Shown: piece after piece, positions 32,194 to 42,100 of the stretch
How positions within the stretch are numbered: position 1 is the first letter of the stretch
Layout: every line of letters begins with the position of its first letter
DNA from: QQUD01 sp039029915
Lineage (GTDB): Bacteria; Chloroflexota; Anaerolineae; Promineifilales; Promineifilaceae
Length of the DNA stretch: 54,249 nucleotides
Reading direction: 5' to 3'
Assembly (NCBI GenBank): GCA_039029915.1
Contig: JBCCFD010000003.1
Span: 1-54,249, forward strand
Translations under genes and position numbers: made by a program
The notes under the pieces: model-generated
What the model was told of the DNA's origin: nothing
The model's database searches: none
What the model saw: the letters and a program-made list of their open reading frames with translations, nothing else

Positions 32194-34194
32194 CTAGACA
32201 AACAAAACTTCATGCATGCCTGAGGCAATGACACCATGGGCAACCACATCGATGCTTTCCACTGCTTTCCCAATCCGTTCACCGCCCGGTGCCGATTGAA
32301 ACAACTCAACGCTCCGAATAAAAGCGACACCTTCCATATCCTGAAGCGCTTGATAGATGTCAGCGACAAACAGATCGCGCCCAAACGCCCAGCCGTCCCC
32401 GTCGGGGCCACCGGCCAGTGGGTTTAAAAATTGGTAAAGTCTCGCTAAGACGGCTTTTTCTACCTGACCTTCGTCATACCCTACCAGCGCTCCCAAGCTC
32501 ACCTGTGCCGCGACCCAGCGATAGGCCGGAGCGCGGACATTTAAGGAAGTGGTGAGCAAACGACGCTCGTCCAGATAGTCGGTAATTGTTTGTATCTCCT
32601 GCCGTTCAAGCTGAAGCTCATTGGGTGAGAGGTAGCCTGCTGGATAGCGTACTTTGGGAACGACCAGCACAAAGACCTGCCCGGGTGGAATGTTGGGCAA
32701 ATCGACGGGCCGAGCTTGTAAACAGCGCACCCGCGCCACGTGAGACGGTAAGGCGCGCTGGGCCAAATATTCAAAATCAGCCGCAGTCATAGCGCGATTG
32801 CGAGAGCGCAGCGCTAACGGGGCACGCATCATCGCAGATTGAACCGTTTCAGCGTCCATCCCGCCATGCGCTGGGCGCCGATTGGAAACGCGAGCAATAT
32901 ATGGAATTGCGGTTTTTAGCGTATTCAAAATGGCTACATCGACGTTACCGACTAGCCCACCACCTACGCGGTATCGGGCAAAGGTAAATGTTGCGCCCCG
33001 TGGGGGAATTGCCCCAAAGAGATGCATTGAACCATTCTGTTGCCGAACGGCGGGACCAAACTGGAGCTCACCGGTCACGCTGTCAAGCGTAAAATGACGA
33101 TCGTCACCCGTTGAGTTTGCAAAATCGGCTACTTCTCGCCAGTGCTGCATTCGGTCTTCAAATTCAATAAGGAGCGTGTCTTCAGACCGCCGAGCTAGGA
33201 TAGGGGCTTTTTGAAGCTTGAACTTTTGACCAGGTGTGCCGTTGCTGCGACCTAAAAATTCATTATGAATTGTTTGGGCGTGGGAGGTTGGGGTTGTCCC
33301 TCCCCATGAATGAACAGCCAGTTGTTCGAGTTTTGGTGTTTGCTGATAAGGGCGCATGCCCTGTTGCCGTTCAAATGCGGCGATCTCAATCGTGCGCACG
33401 CGCACCCAGTACAGGCTCTTATCGTTAAGCTTGACCCGGTGCATTTGGGGCAGATGGAGATGCACTTGTCCCGGTGCATTTAAGCCTCGAGTGGTGTCAA
33501 TGTCTACTTCGCATGGTTGCCAGCGATTGCTTTCATCTCCTGTTGCAGCTTCCCACACGATGGGAGGCAAGGTTGGATCGATCCCGGCGCCGCTGGCCAC
33601 ATCCCACACCATCTCCATCCCTAAAATGTGATGGCTGAGATCATTTGCAAAGCCAAGATAAAGGGCATCATTTGCTTGAGGCAGGGGTGAAAAAACAGAT
33701 AGTGGATCGTGGCCTCCTGCCAGGTGACGCATATTGTGTGCTTTAAACATCTTTTCATGCGCCTTATCGGTGGCTACTTCAGAGATTACGGTTGTTAGTT
33801 CAGGAACATTGACTGTGAAATCCTGACTGGTTGTAAAAACGATGGCGCGGTCGGTCGCCGTTTGGGTTGAGGCTACTTCAGTGCCGGCCGGAATTAATAC
33901 GGCCGTTTCCTGCGGTGCAGACAGCCAAAACGTGACCGGTACATGAGCCGGCACGGGCGGATCAAGCGTAATGCCCAGCATTTCCAAAAATTTAATGTAG
34001 TTTCGCTCCGGCATTTGATTCATGCGGTAGAGCATCATATCCGTCATCCAGGCGAATAGTTCAATCATCATCACGCCAGGATCACTTACATTGTGGTCGG
34101 TCCACTCTTCACAATGCTGTGGAATTCGCTTTTTAGCTTCATCTACAATCGATTGAAATTTTCTGTCGTCTAAAACGGGTGCTGTTAGTGCCAT
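32194..34194 (-). CDS. Baseplate assembly protein (baseplate J-like, Afp11/TIGR02243 type)
   Basis: This encodes 666 residues; AAAGGAAAA precedes the ATG. The N-terminus (HCEEWTDHNVSDPGVMMIELFAWMTDMMLYRMN) is the characteristic start of the large J-like wedge proteins of contractile injection systems. Later segments (GATFTFARYRVGGGLVGNV, NRRPAHGGMDAET, RAMTAADFEYLAQRAL) match the same family. The protein forms baseplate wedges with gp25 and tail protein I, whose genes flank it here. No truncation is seen. Confidence 0.9.
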   Translation of the reverse strand: MALTAPVLDDRKFQSIVDEAKKRIPQHCEEWTDHNVSDPGVMMIELFAWMTDMMLYRMNQMPERNYIKFLEMLGITLDPPVPAHVPVTFWLSAPQETAVLIPAGTEVASTQTATDRAIVFTTSQDFTVNVPELTTVISEVATDKAHEKMFKAHNMRHLAGGHDPLSVFSPLPQANDALYLGFANDLSHHILGMEMVWDVASGAGIDPTLPPIVWEAATGDESNRWQPCEVDIDTTRGLNAPGQVHLHLPQMHRVKLNDKSLYWVRVRTIEIAAFERQQGMRPYQQTPKLEQLAVHSWGGTTPTSHAQTIHNEFLGRSNGTPGQKFKLQKAPILARRSEDTLLIEFEDRMQHWREVADFANSTGDDRHFTLDSVTGELQFGPAVRQQNGSMHLFGAIPPRGATFTFARYRVGGGLVGNVDVAILNTLKTAIPYIARVSNRRPAHGGMDAETVQSAMMRAPLALRSRNRAMTAADFEYLAQRALPSHVARVRCLQARPVDLPNIPPGQVFVLVVPKVRYPAGYLSPNELQLERQEIQTITDYLDERRLLTTSLNVRAPAYRWVAAQVSLGALVGYDEGQVEKAVLARLYQFLNPLAGGPDGDGWAFGRDLFVADIYQALQDMEGVAFIRSVELFQSAPGGERIGKAVESIDVVAHGVIASGMHEVLFV

Positions 34195-34207
34195 AATTTT
34201 CCTTAAA

Positions 34208-34268
34208 GGATGAAGGATGAGGGATGAAGGATGAATTTTTGCCCTCTGCCTTCTGCCTTCTGCCTTTT
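34208..34268. repeat. Two short tandem heptanucleotide arrays
   Basis: Four GGATGAA/GGATGAG heptamers in tandem (34208-34235) are followed by GCCCTCT and three GCCTTCT-type heptamers (34241-34268). They fill the gap between the gp25 and baseplate J genes. Such 7-bp arrays resemble the STRR repeats known in filamentous cyanobacteria. Confidence 0.75.
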
Positions 34269-34269
34269 T

Positions 34270-34665
34270 CTATTCTTCGGGTATTAAATAAAATGGATAA
34301 ACCAAACTGCGTTCATCGTTGCTTGCTTTGATTTGGTAACTGATGTCAATCAGCAACTGATTAGCGGCATTGGGATCGGGATAAGCTTCAACCGACATGA
34401 CGGTAACGCGAGGTTCCCACATGCCAAGGGCCTCTTCGACAATTTGCTCAGCACGAGCGGCGGTTTGCTGATTGTTGGGTTCAAAATATAAGTCCTGCAG
34501 GCGGCTACCAAAAGTGGGGCGCATAACGCGCTCGCCGGGGCTGGTGCCTAAAATAATTGAAATCGCCTGTTCGAGTTCACTTTGTTCTTTTGTTAAGGAG
34601 AACCCACCCTGCACACCGATGCCGAGAGGAAATCCTATCCCGTGTCCTACAATTTCTGTTGCCAT
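34270..34665 (-). CDS. gp25-like baseplate wedge protein
   Basis: The start is ATG 34665 (MATEIVGHG), chosen because GGAGA lies 9 bases upstream; the product has 131 residues, normal for the family. Family hallmarks are visible: an early Gly-rich segment, SELEQAISIILGTSPGERVMRPTFGSRL and LYFEPNN. gp25-like proteins hold sheath and wedge together and carry the EPR-type core (here the GERVMRP region). It begins 4 bp after the PAAR stop codon, so translation is probably coupled. Confidence 0.9.
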   Translation of the reverse strand: MATEIVGHGIGFPLGIGVQGGFSLTKEQSELEQAISIILGTSPGERVMRPTFGSRLQDLYFEPNNQQTAARAEQIVEEALGMWEPRVTVMSVEAYPDPNAANQLLIDISYQIKASNDERSLVYPFYLIPEE

Positions 34666-34669
34666 ATGG

Positions 34670-35074
34670 TTAATCTCCAATCGTCACAGTGCTGCCAATA
34701 ACGAGCAGTTGCCCAGCTGTGTTTGGGACTGGGTCAGCACAAGTTTGCACCCGATCTCCCTGGCGGGCGGCAGGACGGCCGTTTATTCTGACTCGCGCGC
34801 TGCCACTCAAAATGGTGCCAATATTGATGGGGGGTATCTGAAAAGCCGTGCCCGGAGGGGTGGGAATGTGTGGTGGCGTATTGTTGGCGGTACTGCCCAT
34901 CGTGGCGGCAGGACGGCCGTTTATTTGCACGTTGATACTCAGGTTCCCACTCAGCATGCCGGAAAATGGATGCGGCAGCGGGGTAGGCCGTGGACCGGTT
35001 TCCGATGGAACTAGCACAATATGGGTATCTGTGGCGACAATGCGATCACCTTGTTTTGCAGCAGGTTTGGTCAT
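34670..35074 (-). CDS. PAAR-like spike tip protein
   Basis: This encodes 134 residues. It begins MTKPAAKQGDRIVATDTHIV, the PAAR start, and contains two related repeats ending NVQINGRPAATMGS and RVRINGRPAARQGDRV, both with the INGRPAA strand typical of PAAR tips. PAAR proteins cap the VgrG-like spike with a cone that pierces the target envelope. The adjacent upstream gene is the spike. Two copies of ACGGCCGT, at 34775 and 34913, encode the two NGRPA turns, so the palindrome falls exactly on a structurally conserved motif. Confidence 0.85.
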   Translation of the reverse strand: MTKPAAKQGDRIVATDTHIVLVPSETGPRPTPLPHPFSGMLSGNLSINVQINGRPAATMGSTANNTPPHIPTPPGTAFQIPPINIGTILSGSARVRINGRPAARQGDRVQTCADPVPNTAGQLLVIGSTVTIGD

Positions 35075-35084
35075 AGTTGATTGA

Positions 35085-35165
35085 TAATTAGGAGATTAGG
35101 AGATTAAGAGATTGGGAGATTAAGCACTATCAATCTCTCAGTATCTCAATTACTAAATTACCCAA
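35085..35165. repeat. Word-repeat spacer between PAAR and spike genes
   Basis: Near-tandem copies of TTAGGAGATTA / TTGGGAGATTA occur, followed by their approximate complements (CAATCTCTCAG, CAATTACTAAATTACCC). These are the same words as in the low-complexity part of the gene at 39157-42558. Confidence 0.6.
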
Positions 35166-35177
35166 TTACCGCATCCT

Positions 35178-36860
35178 TTAATTTAAATTAATCATCGCGC
35201 CTTTTACATTGACCTGTCCGTTGGCGTTTAGGTTGAGGCTCCCATTGGCGTTGAGATCAAGATTGCCGTTGGCCTGTAGCTTGATGTTGCCGCTGCTGTT
35301 GACTGTGATGGAACGGCCGTTGTCATCCAGCGTCAGTTTGAGCCCGCCCTTTGTTTTTATTTCTAGCTTCTTGCCGCTGTCATCGAGCAGGAGTTTGTGC
35401 CCTGCTGAGGTGGCAATTTCTACCTTGGCTTGGTTGATCTTGTCGGTGAGCGTAATGTGGTGCCCCGTGCCCGAGGCCCAGCTCCCAATTTGGGACCGAT
35501 CGTCATCGTTTTGAAAAACGGCCGTTTGGGGCAGCCCTTTTTGTCCGTTCCACAGGCTGCCGAGAATAAATGGCCGATTAAAATCGCCCATTTCAAACGC
35601 CACGAGGACCTCATCCCCCACTGCCGGAATCGTGGCAAAACCTGTTCCGGCGATGGCGGTGCGTGCCCAGCAGCTTTCAGCATCCTCGGCCATCCATGGA
35701 AATGACACCTTGACGCGCCCCCAGTTTCGTGGGTCTTTGTTATTGGTGACAACGGCGGGAACCACGCCCCGCCAATTTGAGGCTTCACGCTTTGGCTGAA
35801 GCTGGTTAAGCAATAGCCCCGCGCGCAACCCACAAACGCTAAATTGCGTCATTAATCCGTCTTGTTGGGAATAGTGATGCGTGGCTTGCGTGACCAAATA
35901 GGTGCCGCTGAACCGTTCACCCACCCCTTTGAGTTCGATCTTTTGACCCGCTCGGACGTCAGGGCGGCGAAAGATTGCCCCATCGATCTCGATAAAGGTG
36001 CCGCTAATCTCATCCATGCGAGCGGTGGCCAGTAAATTGGCTTCAGTTTGGCTAATGACGGGCTGGTCGGTAATAATTTTAGTGCCGGAGCCAACGTGAT
36101 TGGCCCACTGCATTCCGTTTTTAGCTTCCCCATTTTCGGGGTATAACGCCCCATCAGCCGCTCGACCAACGATTGTTTTTTGCTTGTCGATATCCCAACC
36201 GCGCACGACCACTTCTTTTACTTGTTCATTGACCGTCAAGCGAGGCTGTATGCTGAGATTGTCTTGACCCCATTGAAGGGAAACGGCCGTTTGGCCCGTG
36301 ACAATCGGTGGTCGAAAGTAAAGCGTTTCGTCATCAACAAAGCATTCATACCCGATCCGCCAGGCACGGTTTTGCAAGAAAGCTAAATCAGATAAATTGT
36401 CTTGGTAAATGTGCTCATAAATGATTTCGGTTGGCGTGATTTCAGCCATTAAATTGGCTTCTTTGGCAATCTCAGCGGCGAGGTCGCTGTCCTTAACGTT
36501 TAAAAACGCCCGACTTTTAGGTTCACGGTACAGTCGATGAGAGAGGTCAAACCCTTGCACAACCAACTCAGCAATGCCGCTAGATGGGAAGCTGGGCTCT
36601 AAAGCTGTCACCTCACCCACAATAAGCGGCAATGGTTGACCGTCTGATGCTAAAGCACCGACTTCAATTTGGTCCATCAATTCAAATGAGCTGTTGTCAA
36701 TGAGTTGAATCTGAGCATCAAAAAGCCGCAAAGAAAACGAATCGGGCAGTAAGCTGTGCTGCTCAACGATGACCTCAGCTAGATTAGCCATCAGCTCTGA
36801 CCGAACCCGTTCACCGTTTCTTTTGATATATATTTGACTGACAAGCGTGGCAATGTTCAT
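35178..36860 (-). CDS. VgrG-like spike/hub protein (Afp8/Pvc8 type)
   Basis: This encodes 560 residues. The N-terminal ~340 residues resemble the gp27-like hub (LFDAQIQLIDNSSFELMDQIEVG, LVVQGFDLSHRLYREPKSR, DLAFLQNRAWRIGYECFVDDETLYF). An OB-fold gp5-like domain follows (WGRVKVSFPWMAEDAESCWARTA, VGDEVLVAFEMGDFNRPFILGSLWNG), the strongest family signature. The C-terminus is a repetitive beta-prism with alternating short strands (KLQANGNLDLNANGSLNLNA). It forms the trimeric spike beneath the inner tube, capped by the PAAR protein encoded next. Confidence 0.92.
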   Translation of the reverse strand: MNIATLVSQIYIKRNGERVRSELMANLAEVIVEQHSLLPDSFSLRLFDAQIQLIDNSSFELMDQIEVGALASDGQPLPLIVGEVTALEPSFPSSGIAELVVQGFDLSHRLYREPKSRAFLNVKDSDLAAEIAKEANLMAEITPTEIIYEHIYQDNLSDLAFLQNRAWRIGYECFVDDETLYFRPPIVTGQTAVSLQWGQDNLSIQPRLTVNEQVKEVVVRGWDIDKQKTIVGRAADGALYPENGEAKNGMQWANHVGSGTKIITDQPVISQTEANLLATARMDEISGTFIEIDGAIFRRPDVRAGQKIELKGVGERFSGTYLVTQATHHYSQQDGLMTQFSVCGLRAGLLLNQLQPKREASNWRGVVPAVVTNNKDPRNWGRVKVSFPWMAEDAESCWARTAIAGTGFATIPAVGDEVLVAFEMGDFNRPFILGSLWNGQKGLPQTAVFQNDDDRSQIGSWASGTGHHITLTDKINQAKVEIATSAGHKLLLDDSGKKLEIKTKGGLKLTLDDNGRSITVNSSGNIKLQANGNLDLNANGSLNLNANGQVNVKGAMINLN

Positions 36861-36956
36861 AGTTTTTTGTTCAGTTATTTGGTAACTCAGTAAGTCAGTC
36901 TCTTTGTGATTGACTGATGAACTGATGAATTGACAAACTGATAAGCTAAAATTCTT

Positions 36957-38120
36957 TTAAAGTGGCGGTACCTGTAACGTCTGCCCGGGCTGAAGTGACA
37001 TAGGGTTCGGTAGCTTGTTGTGTTGAGCTAAGATGCGCCATTGGGTGGCATCACCATAAACGGCCGCTGCAATCGTGTCTAAGCGGTCACCCACTTTAAT
37101 GCGCCAAATGCGCTCAATAGGGCCGCCGCCGCTGCTTGGATTTTGCTTAGGGTATGCTTTACGATGGCGAAACTCTTTTAGCTTGAGTGTAACCTTGGCA
37201 CGAACGGGAATGCCGTGGGGGCTAAATAAGGTGAACTTGGCTTTGACCGATTCAATCACGCCCAGAAAGCGGAAGGTGCCCCATTGAAAAGCCACCTTAG
37301 GGGGTGGTGATTTAGCATCAGCCGCATCCCGAAAGTTCTGAGAATATTTAGCGGTGGTTGATTCAGCAAATTCAACTAGTTCATCAATGTACTTACTAAC
37401 ATCCTCAGGATGACCGTCACTCCCAATTGTTTCGCTTGTGTCAAACCAAAGCTCATTGAGCGTTAGCTGGCTTGGTTTAAGCTTGTCTTTGTTTTCCTGA
37501 ATGGCATAATTTTTGTTTTCATCGAGTCCTTTCACCGTTACGGCGTTGCTCTTTTTAATTTTGTAAGAGGCTGGATTGAACATGCAGTAAATGATGGCGT
37601 ATTGAGAACCATAAACGGGCTGGCCATCATCGTCTGCTTCATAGATGCGGGCCGCTTTTAATCCACCGCGCGTTAGGCGACCTGTCGCGTTGACGTTTTG
37701 CCACGCTTTTTTTGTTTCTTCCTTGCTTTGCCCACCTATCCGCTCGTAGCTGACATTGGCTTTAAACGCGCCGCTGTTGTTGTAATACTCAACTTTAAAC
37801 GTATTTGGACCACTTGGTATTTGGATGGTAACGGTGTGTTTTCCCGTATGGTCTTTCCATTTGTTTAGAATTTGTAGATTGCCCATCCATGCGCGCATGC
37901 CGTCGTCACATTCAAACGTGAATTTATATTTGCCAGGCCCGTTCAGTTGACCAGTCCAGCGCGCAGAAAACTTTTCCGTTTGATCTTTTTTCCCGCCCCG
38001 TTCAAGGATCTGCTTGGGTAGATTGTCTTTTTTGGTGATACCGATGCTTGTTTCATCCCGTTCGGTTACAACGTCGCCATCACAATCTGTGCCATTGAAA
38101 TATTCCGCTTTCCAGTTCAT
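36957..38120 (-). CDS. PA14 - CIS tube-adaptor - LysM protein (Afp7-like, variant)
   Basis: The start is taken as ATG 38118-38120 in a TAATG overlap with the preceding stop (MNWKAEYFNG; 387 residues); an ATG at 38132 is also possible. Residues ~1-130 are a PA14 domain (WKAEYFNG, FSARWTGQLNGPGKYKFTF, DDGMRAWMG, HTVTIQIP, NTFKVEYYNN), a carbohydrate-binding fold of toxins and adhesins. The middle part (about 160-330) matches its neighbour and Afp7-type adaptors (NPASYKIKKSN, LTLNELWFDTSE, VAFQWGTFRFLGVIESV). A C-terminal LysM follows (VGDRLDTIAAAVYGDATQWRIL). Such adaptors join tube and spike. The PA14 addition is unusual and sits on the side where target contact could occur. Confidence 0.8.
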   Translation of the reverse strand: MNWKAEYFNGTDCDGDVVTERDETSIGITKKDNLPKQILERGGKKDQTEKFSARWTGQLNGPGKYKFTFECDDGMRAWMGNLQILNKWKDHTGKHTVTIQIPSGPNTFKVEYYNNSGAFKANVSYERIGGQSKEETKKAWQNVNATGRLTRGGLKAARIYEADDDGQPVYGSQYAIIYCMFNPASYKIKKSNAVTVKGLDENKNYAIQENKDKLKPSQLTLNELWFDTSETIGSDGHPEDVSKYIDELVEFAESTTAKYSQNFRDAADAKSPPPKVAFQWGTFRFLGVIESVKAKFTLFSPHGIPVRAKVTLKLKEFRHRKAYPKQNPSSGGGPIERIWRIKVGDRLDTIAAAVYGDATQWRILAQHNKLPNPMSLQPGQTLQVPPL

Positions 38121-39154
38121 TACACGGTCCATGCTGGTGGAATTTGAAGCTGTAATCCTGGCTTCAAATTCCATGGGTTTTCAAGTTGATTATGATCTGC
38201 AATCAGTCGCCATCGAGTAGCATCCCCATAGACTGATGCCGCGATAGTGTCAAGCCGGTCGCCAGATGAGACTTCCCACGTTTGTGAATGAGGCCCACCG
38301 CCACTGGTGGGATTTTGGCGCGCATAAAGCTTGCGGTGCTTAAACTCTTTAAATGAAATAGAGGCCTTTGCCCGCAGCGGGGTGCCATCTGGTTTAAAGT
38401 AAACAAAATCCAGTGTGACGGACTCGACAACCGCCATGAAGCGGAACGTACCCCATTCAAACGCCACAAAGGGGGGCTGGGTGATGGCTTTCGACTTTTG
38501 AAACTGTCCAACTGCGGCTTGCACTTCCACGTAGTTAAGAAGACGGTCGGTGTATTCCCGAACGTCTTTGCCAGTTTCAGAAGTGTCAAACCAGATTGAG
38601 TTGATGGTTAGCTGCCGTGGTTGAATTTCTGTATCAAACTCTAAGTTGTAGTTTTTGTATTGATTGAGCCCTTTTCCTTTATATTTGGCTTTTTTCTTGA
38701 TGGTGTAATCTTTGGGATTGAAGCGAAAGTAAATAGGTTTAAGCTGATCCTTGACAGTAGCAAAAGCCTGAATTTTTTGGACACCCTCACGATCAACGGG
38801 GTAAATCATAGCCGGCAGAAGACCGCCCGTTGTGAGGTTCATGCGCTTTATTGCTTCGCGTTCTTTTTCTAAGCGTTTTTTGCGTTTTTCGATAAGCTCA
38901 AGTTGAGCCTGCCGCAGTTCTTTTAGTTTTTCAAGCTCTTTCTGAGCTTTTTCTTTGGCGGGAACAATGTTTTTCTCTAGGAGTTCTTGCTGTTTTTTAG
39001 CCGTTGCTTTCCAAACTCCAAAAGGATCGGCCTCAGCCTTTTTTTGCATTTCGGCCAAATTGGTTTGGGCATCATTTTCTTCTTTGGTGCGCTTGGCCAG
39101 CTCTTGTTCAGCTTCTTTGATTTTTCGTTCGATTGCGTCAAGTTGGGTGGCCAT
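38120..39154 (-). CDS. CIS tube-spike adaptor with LysM domain (Afp7-like)
   Basis: This encodes 344 residues. The first ~100 are a highly charged coiled coil (IERKIKEAEQELAKRTKEEN). The core (about 125-270: FRFNPKDYTIKKKAKYKG, LTINSIWFDTSE, VAFEWGTFRFMAVVESV) is the adaptor domain shared with the next gene. The C-terminal LysM reads SGDRLDTIAASVYGDATRWR. It is a paralogue of the PA14-LysM protein, the PA14 domain being replaced by a coiled coil. It starts 2 bp after the stop of the disordered repeat protein. Confidence 0.85.
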   Translation of the reverse strand: MATQLDAIERKIKEAEQELAKRTKEENDAQTNLAEMQKKAEADPFGVWKATAKKQQELLEKNIVPAKEKAQKELEKLKELRQAQLELIEKRKKRLEKEREAIKRMNLTTGGLLPAMIYPVDREGVQKIQAFATVKDQLKPIYFRFNPKDYTIKKKAKYKGKGLNQYKNYNLEFDTEIQPRQLTINSIWFDTSETGKDVREYTDRLLNYVEVQAAVGQFQKSKAITQPPFVAFEWGTFRFMAVVESVTLDFVYFKPDGTPLRAKASISFKEFKHRKLYARQNPTSGGGPHSQTWEVSSGDRLDTIAASVYGDATRWRLIADHNQLENPWNLKPGLQLQIPPAWTV

Positions 39155-39156
39155 CT

Positions 39157-42100
39157 TTATCGTCCTAATCGCTCATGTTCGATGCGCAAACGGCGTTTGA
39201 GTCCGGTATATACAAATTGGGATACTTCTTCGATCAGTAAATTGGCGTCATATTGCTCGGCTGCTTCCAAAAACTCAGCGTGCTCCTCTTCATCGATATG
39301 AGCAATGCAGATTTCGTCTCCGTCAAGTCGCTTCATAATGACTGGTATCGGATTTTCTAGGTCGGCTTCGGCCCCTTCTTCCTCGGCGTAGGCAATGAGG
39401 GAGGGGCCTTTTTCGTCCATTTCTGCCTGAGCTAGAAAGGCTTCGAGCTGATCGGGATCGGCAAACACTAAATATTTTTCTCGTTCTCCCTGCTGTTGAA
39501 CGAGAAGCATTGAGGGATGTTCAACCTCATCACCAATGGCTTCTTCGGTTGCAAAAATTGTGAGCTTATCCTCTTCGTCTTCAGCTTCCGCCTCAGAGAG
39601 AAAATCGTCTAAACGATCAGCGTTTACAAACACCATATAGGTGTTTTCATCACCGTCTCTTTGGAGCTGGATTTGGGTAACGTCCCCTGCTTTGGCGGTG
39701 GCGGTGTCCTCGTCGGCATACATGGGCAGGACACCGTCTTCTTCTTGGGTCTCGGCTTGGGTGAGAATGTCGTCAAGTTGATTTTGGTCGGCGTAGGCAA
39801 CGGCCGTTTCCGGCTCGTCTTCAGGTTGAACCATGACCTCGATCGGCGAGTCGCCGCTTTCTTCGGCAGTTCCTAGCGTACTGTGGAGCGGAATCGTTTC
39901 ACTTTCTTCTTGAGTTGTGCCCGTGATAGATAAAAGCTGGTCTAAAGTGTCACTTTCGGCATACAGAGGAATTTCTTCATTCACGCCGTGACGGTTGATC
40001 AGAATTGGGGAGGCTGCTCCTTCCACCTGTTCTTCGGTAACAAAGGCGATTAGTCCTTCTTCCATTTCTTGCGGTTGGGCCTCGACGGTCTCAGCTGTGG
40101 CAATATCGGCTGGGATGACTTGGCTGCTAGGGTCCACATCTTCAGTTAAAGATGGCTCTTCAGCTGTGAACGCTTCGGGTGAGGGGGTGTCTAGCTCAGA
40201 GTTGCGTTGAAGGTGGGCTGGTTGGGTGATGGGGTGATGGGGTGATGGGCTGGTTGGGTGCTGGAGTGCTGGAGTGCTGGAGTGCTGGAGTGCTGGGGTT
40301 TGGGAAACGGCCGTGTTTTCTGTGGACCGGTATAGGGTTGTTGGTTGTGGGTTGATTGCTGTTTGCTGTTTACCGTTTGTTGCTGTTTGTTGTGGGTGGG
40401 AAACGGCCGTGTTTTGGATGATAGGGAGGTTGGGAGATTGGGTTTGGGAAACGGCCGTGTTTCCCGCAGAGCGGTGTATGGTTGGTGGCTGCTGATTGGG
40501 AGCAGGTGACTGAGGCAAGATGGCAGTTGCCGGATGTTCATTCGTTTGGGACGGTGGAACATGTCGCTGGATTGGCGATGAGTGAGCAGGGGATTCCTGA
40601 GCGTTTGAGCGGGCAACAATGTTGTTTTGGGATGTTGATGGTGAGCTTGGCGGTGTATCGCCAACGAGTTCCCACAAATCGCCAGGCAGTGCCCCAATCT
40701 CGGTTTGCACTTCACTCGATGAGCGTTGCATCGTGGGCGTCGGCTCGATAGGGGGCGTGTTCGCACTGTTTGAATTTAATGATGGTGCCTCTGCCTCTGA
40801 TTCAACGTTGGGACTAGTAGGTGAGCTAGCGCTGCTGTTGCGACGCTTTCTCTGCACTTTTGGTCTTGGACGAGTTGGCATGACATAGTCAATGCTTGAA
40901 TTAGACTGTTTTTCTGAGTCAACTTGCTGTACCAGCTGGCGCGCTAGCTGGGCTGAGGCACTTGGTTTTTCAGGTGGAGGAGGTGTCAATACAGGAGGCT
41001 CAAACGCGACTGTTTCGGGGTCACCGTTTTGAGGCATGTTGGCGGGTGATTCTAAGCGCTGAACAGGCCACATTTCCTCTAAGGGGCGTGAAACGGTATC
41101 AGATGAGTCATTGTCTGAGCTTGGGGGCGATGTGGGCTCTTCCGACCGCTGGATAGCTGGCTCTGATGTTGATTGGGTATCGCTTTCTGTACCAAACGAA
41201 GACACTATGCTTGACTCAAGATGAGGTGTCTCGGCAGCTTTAATTTGCTGTAATGGTGCCGTTGAGTCATTTGGTGTATTTACTCGCTGAATCGGTGACG
41301 CCGACTTTTTTTTCTTTTTCCCCGGCGTGACTTCCTCAAGCGCTGAGCGACGAACAATTTTACGCTGAGGCTGGTTTTGGGCTTCGGCTTTCAGTCGCTT
41401 ATTCCGCTCCCAAGGCATTTCTACATCTTGCTCAATGGGAGTATCTTCACTGGTTCTTCGGTGTAGCTGGCTGACGGCTTGTAATCGGGACCAAGGTAAA
41501 TTTGTTTGGGTCGGTCCGCTTGACATTGCCATATATTTTTGAACATTTGGATTCATCGCGGCAGAGTTAGGCTCAGGTGCGCGTTGGATTTCTGGTGATG
41601 GGTGCTGGTTGATTGGTGATTGGTGTTTAGATAGCGAGGATGGGCTGTTTGGTTGGTTTTCAACGTTTGACGGGTGGCGGTTGATTGGAGATTGGGGGGT
41701 GTTGGTTGTTGGTTGCTGATTGCTGGTTGCTGGTTGGGAGATTGGGTAACTGGGTAACTGGGTAATTGGGTAATTGGTTGATGAGGAACGGTCGATGGGT
41801 GATGGGTGATTGGGAGATTGGGAGATCGGGAGATAGTTAACTGTTGACGACTGCTGAGGTGAAACGGCCGTATTGTCAACTGACCGCTGCATCTGCGGTG
41901 CCTGATGGCTGGATGTGGTAGGGTGATTGATTGGAGATTGGGTAACTGGGTAACTGGGTAATTGGGTAATTGGTTGATGGGGAGCGGGTGATGGGTGATG
42001 GGTGATGGGTGATGGGTGATTGGGAGATTGGGAGATCGGGAGATTGTTGACTGTTGACCGTTGGGTGAAGGGTTGTAAATCAATACTGTTGACAGTTGCT

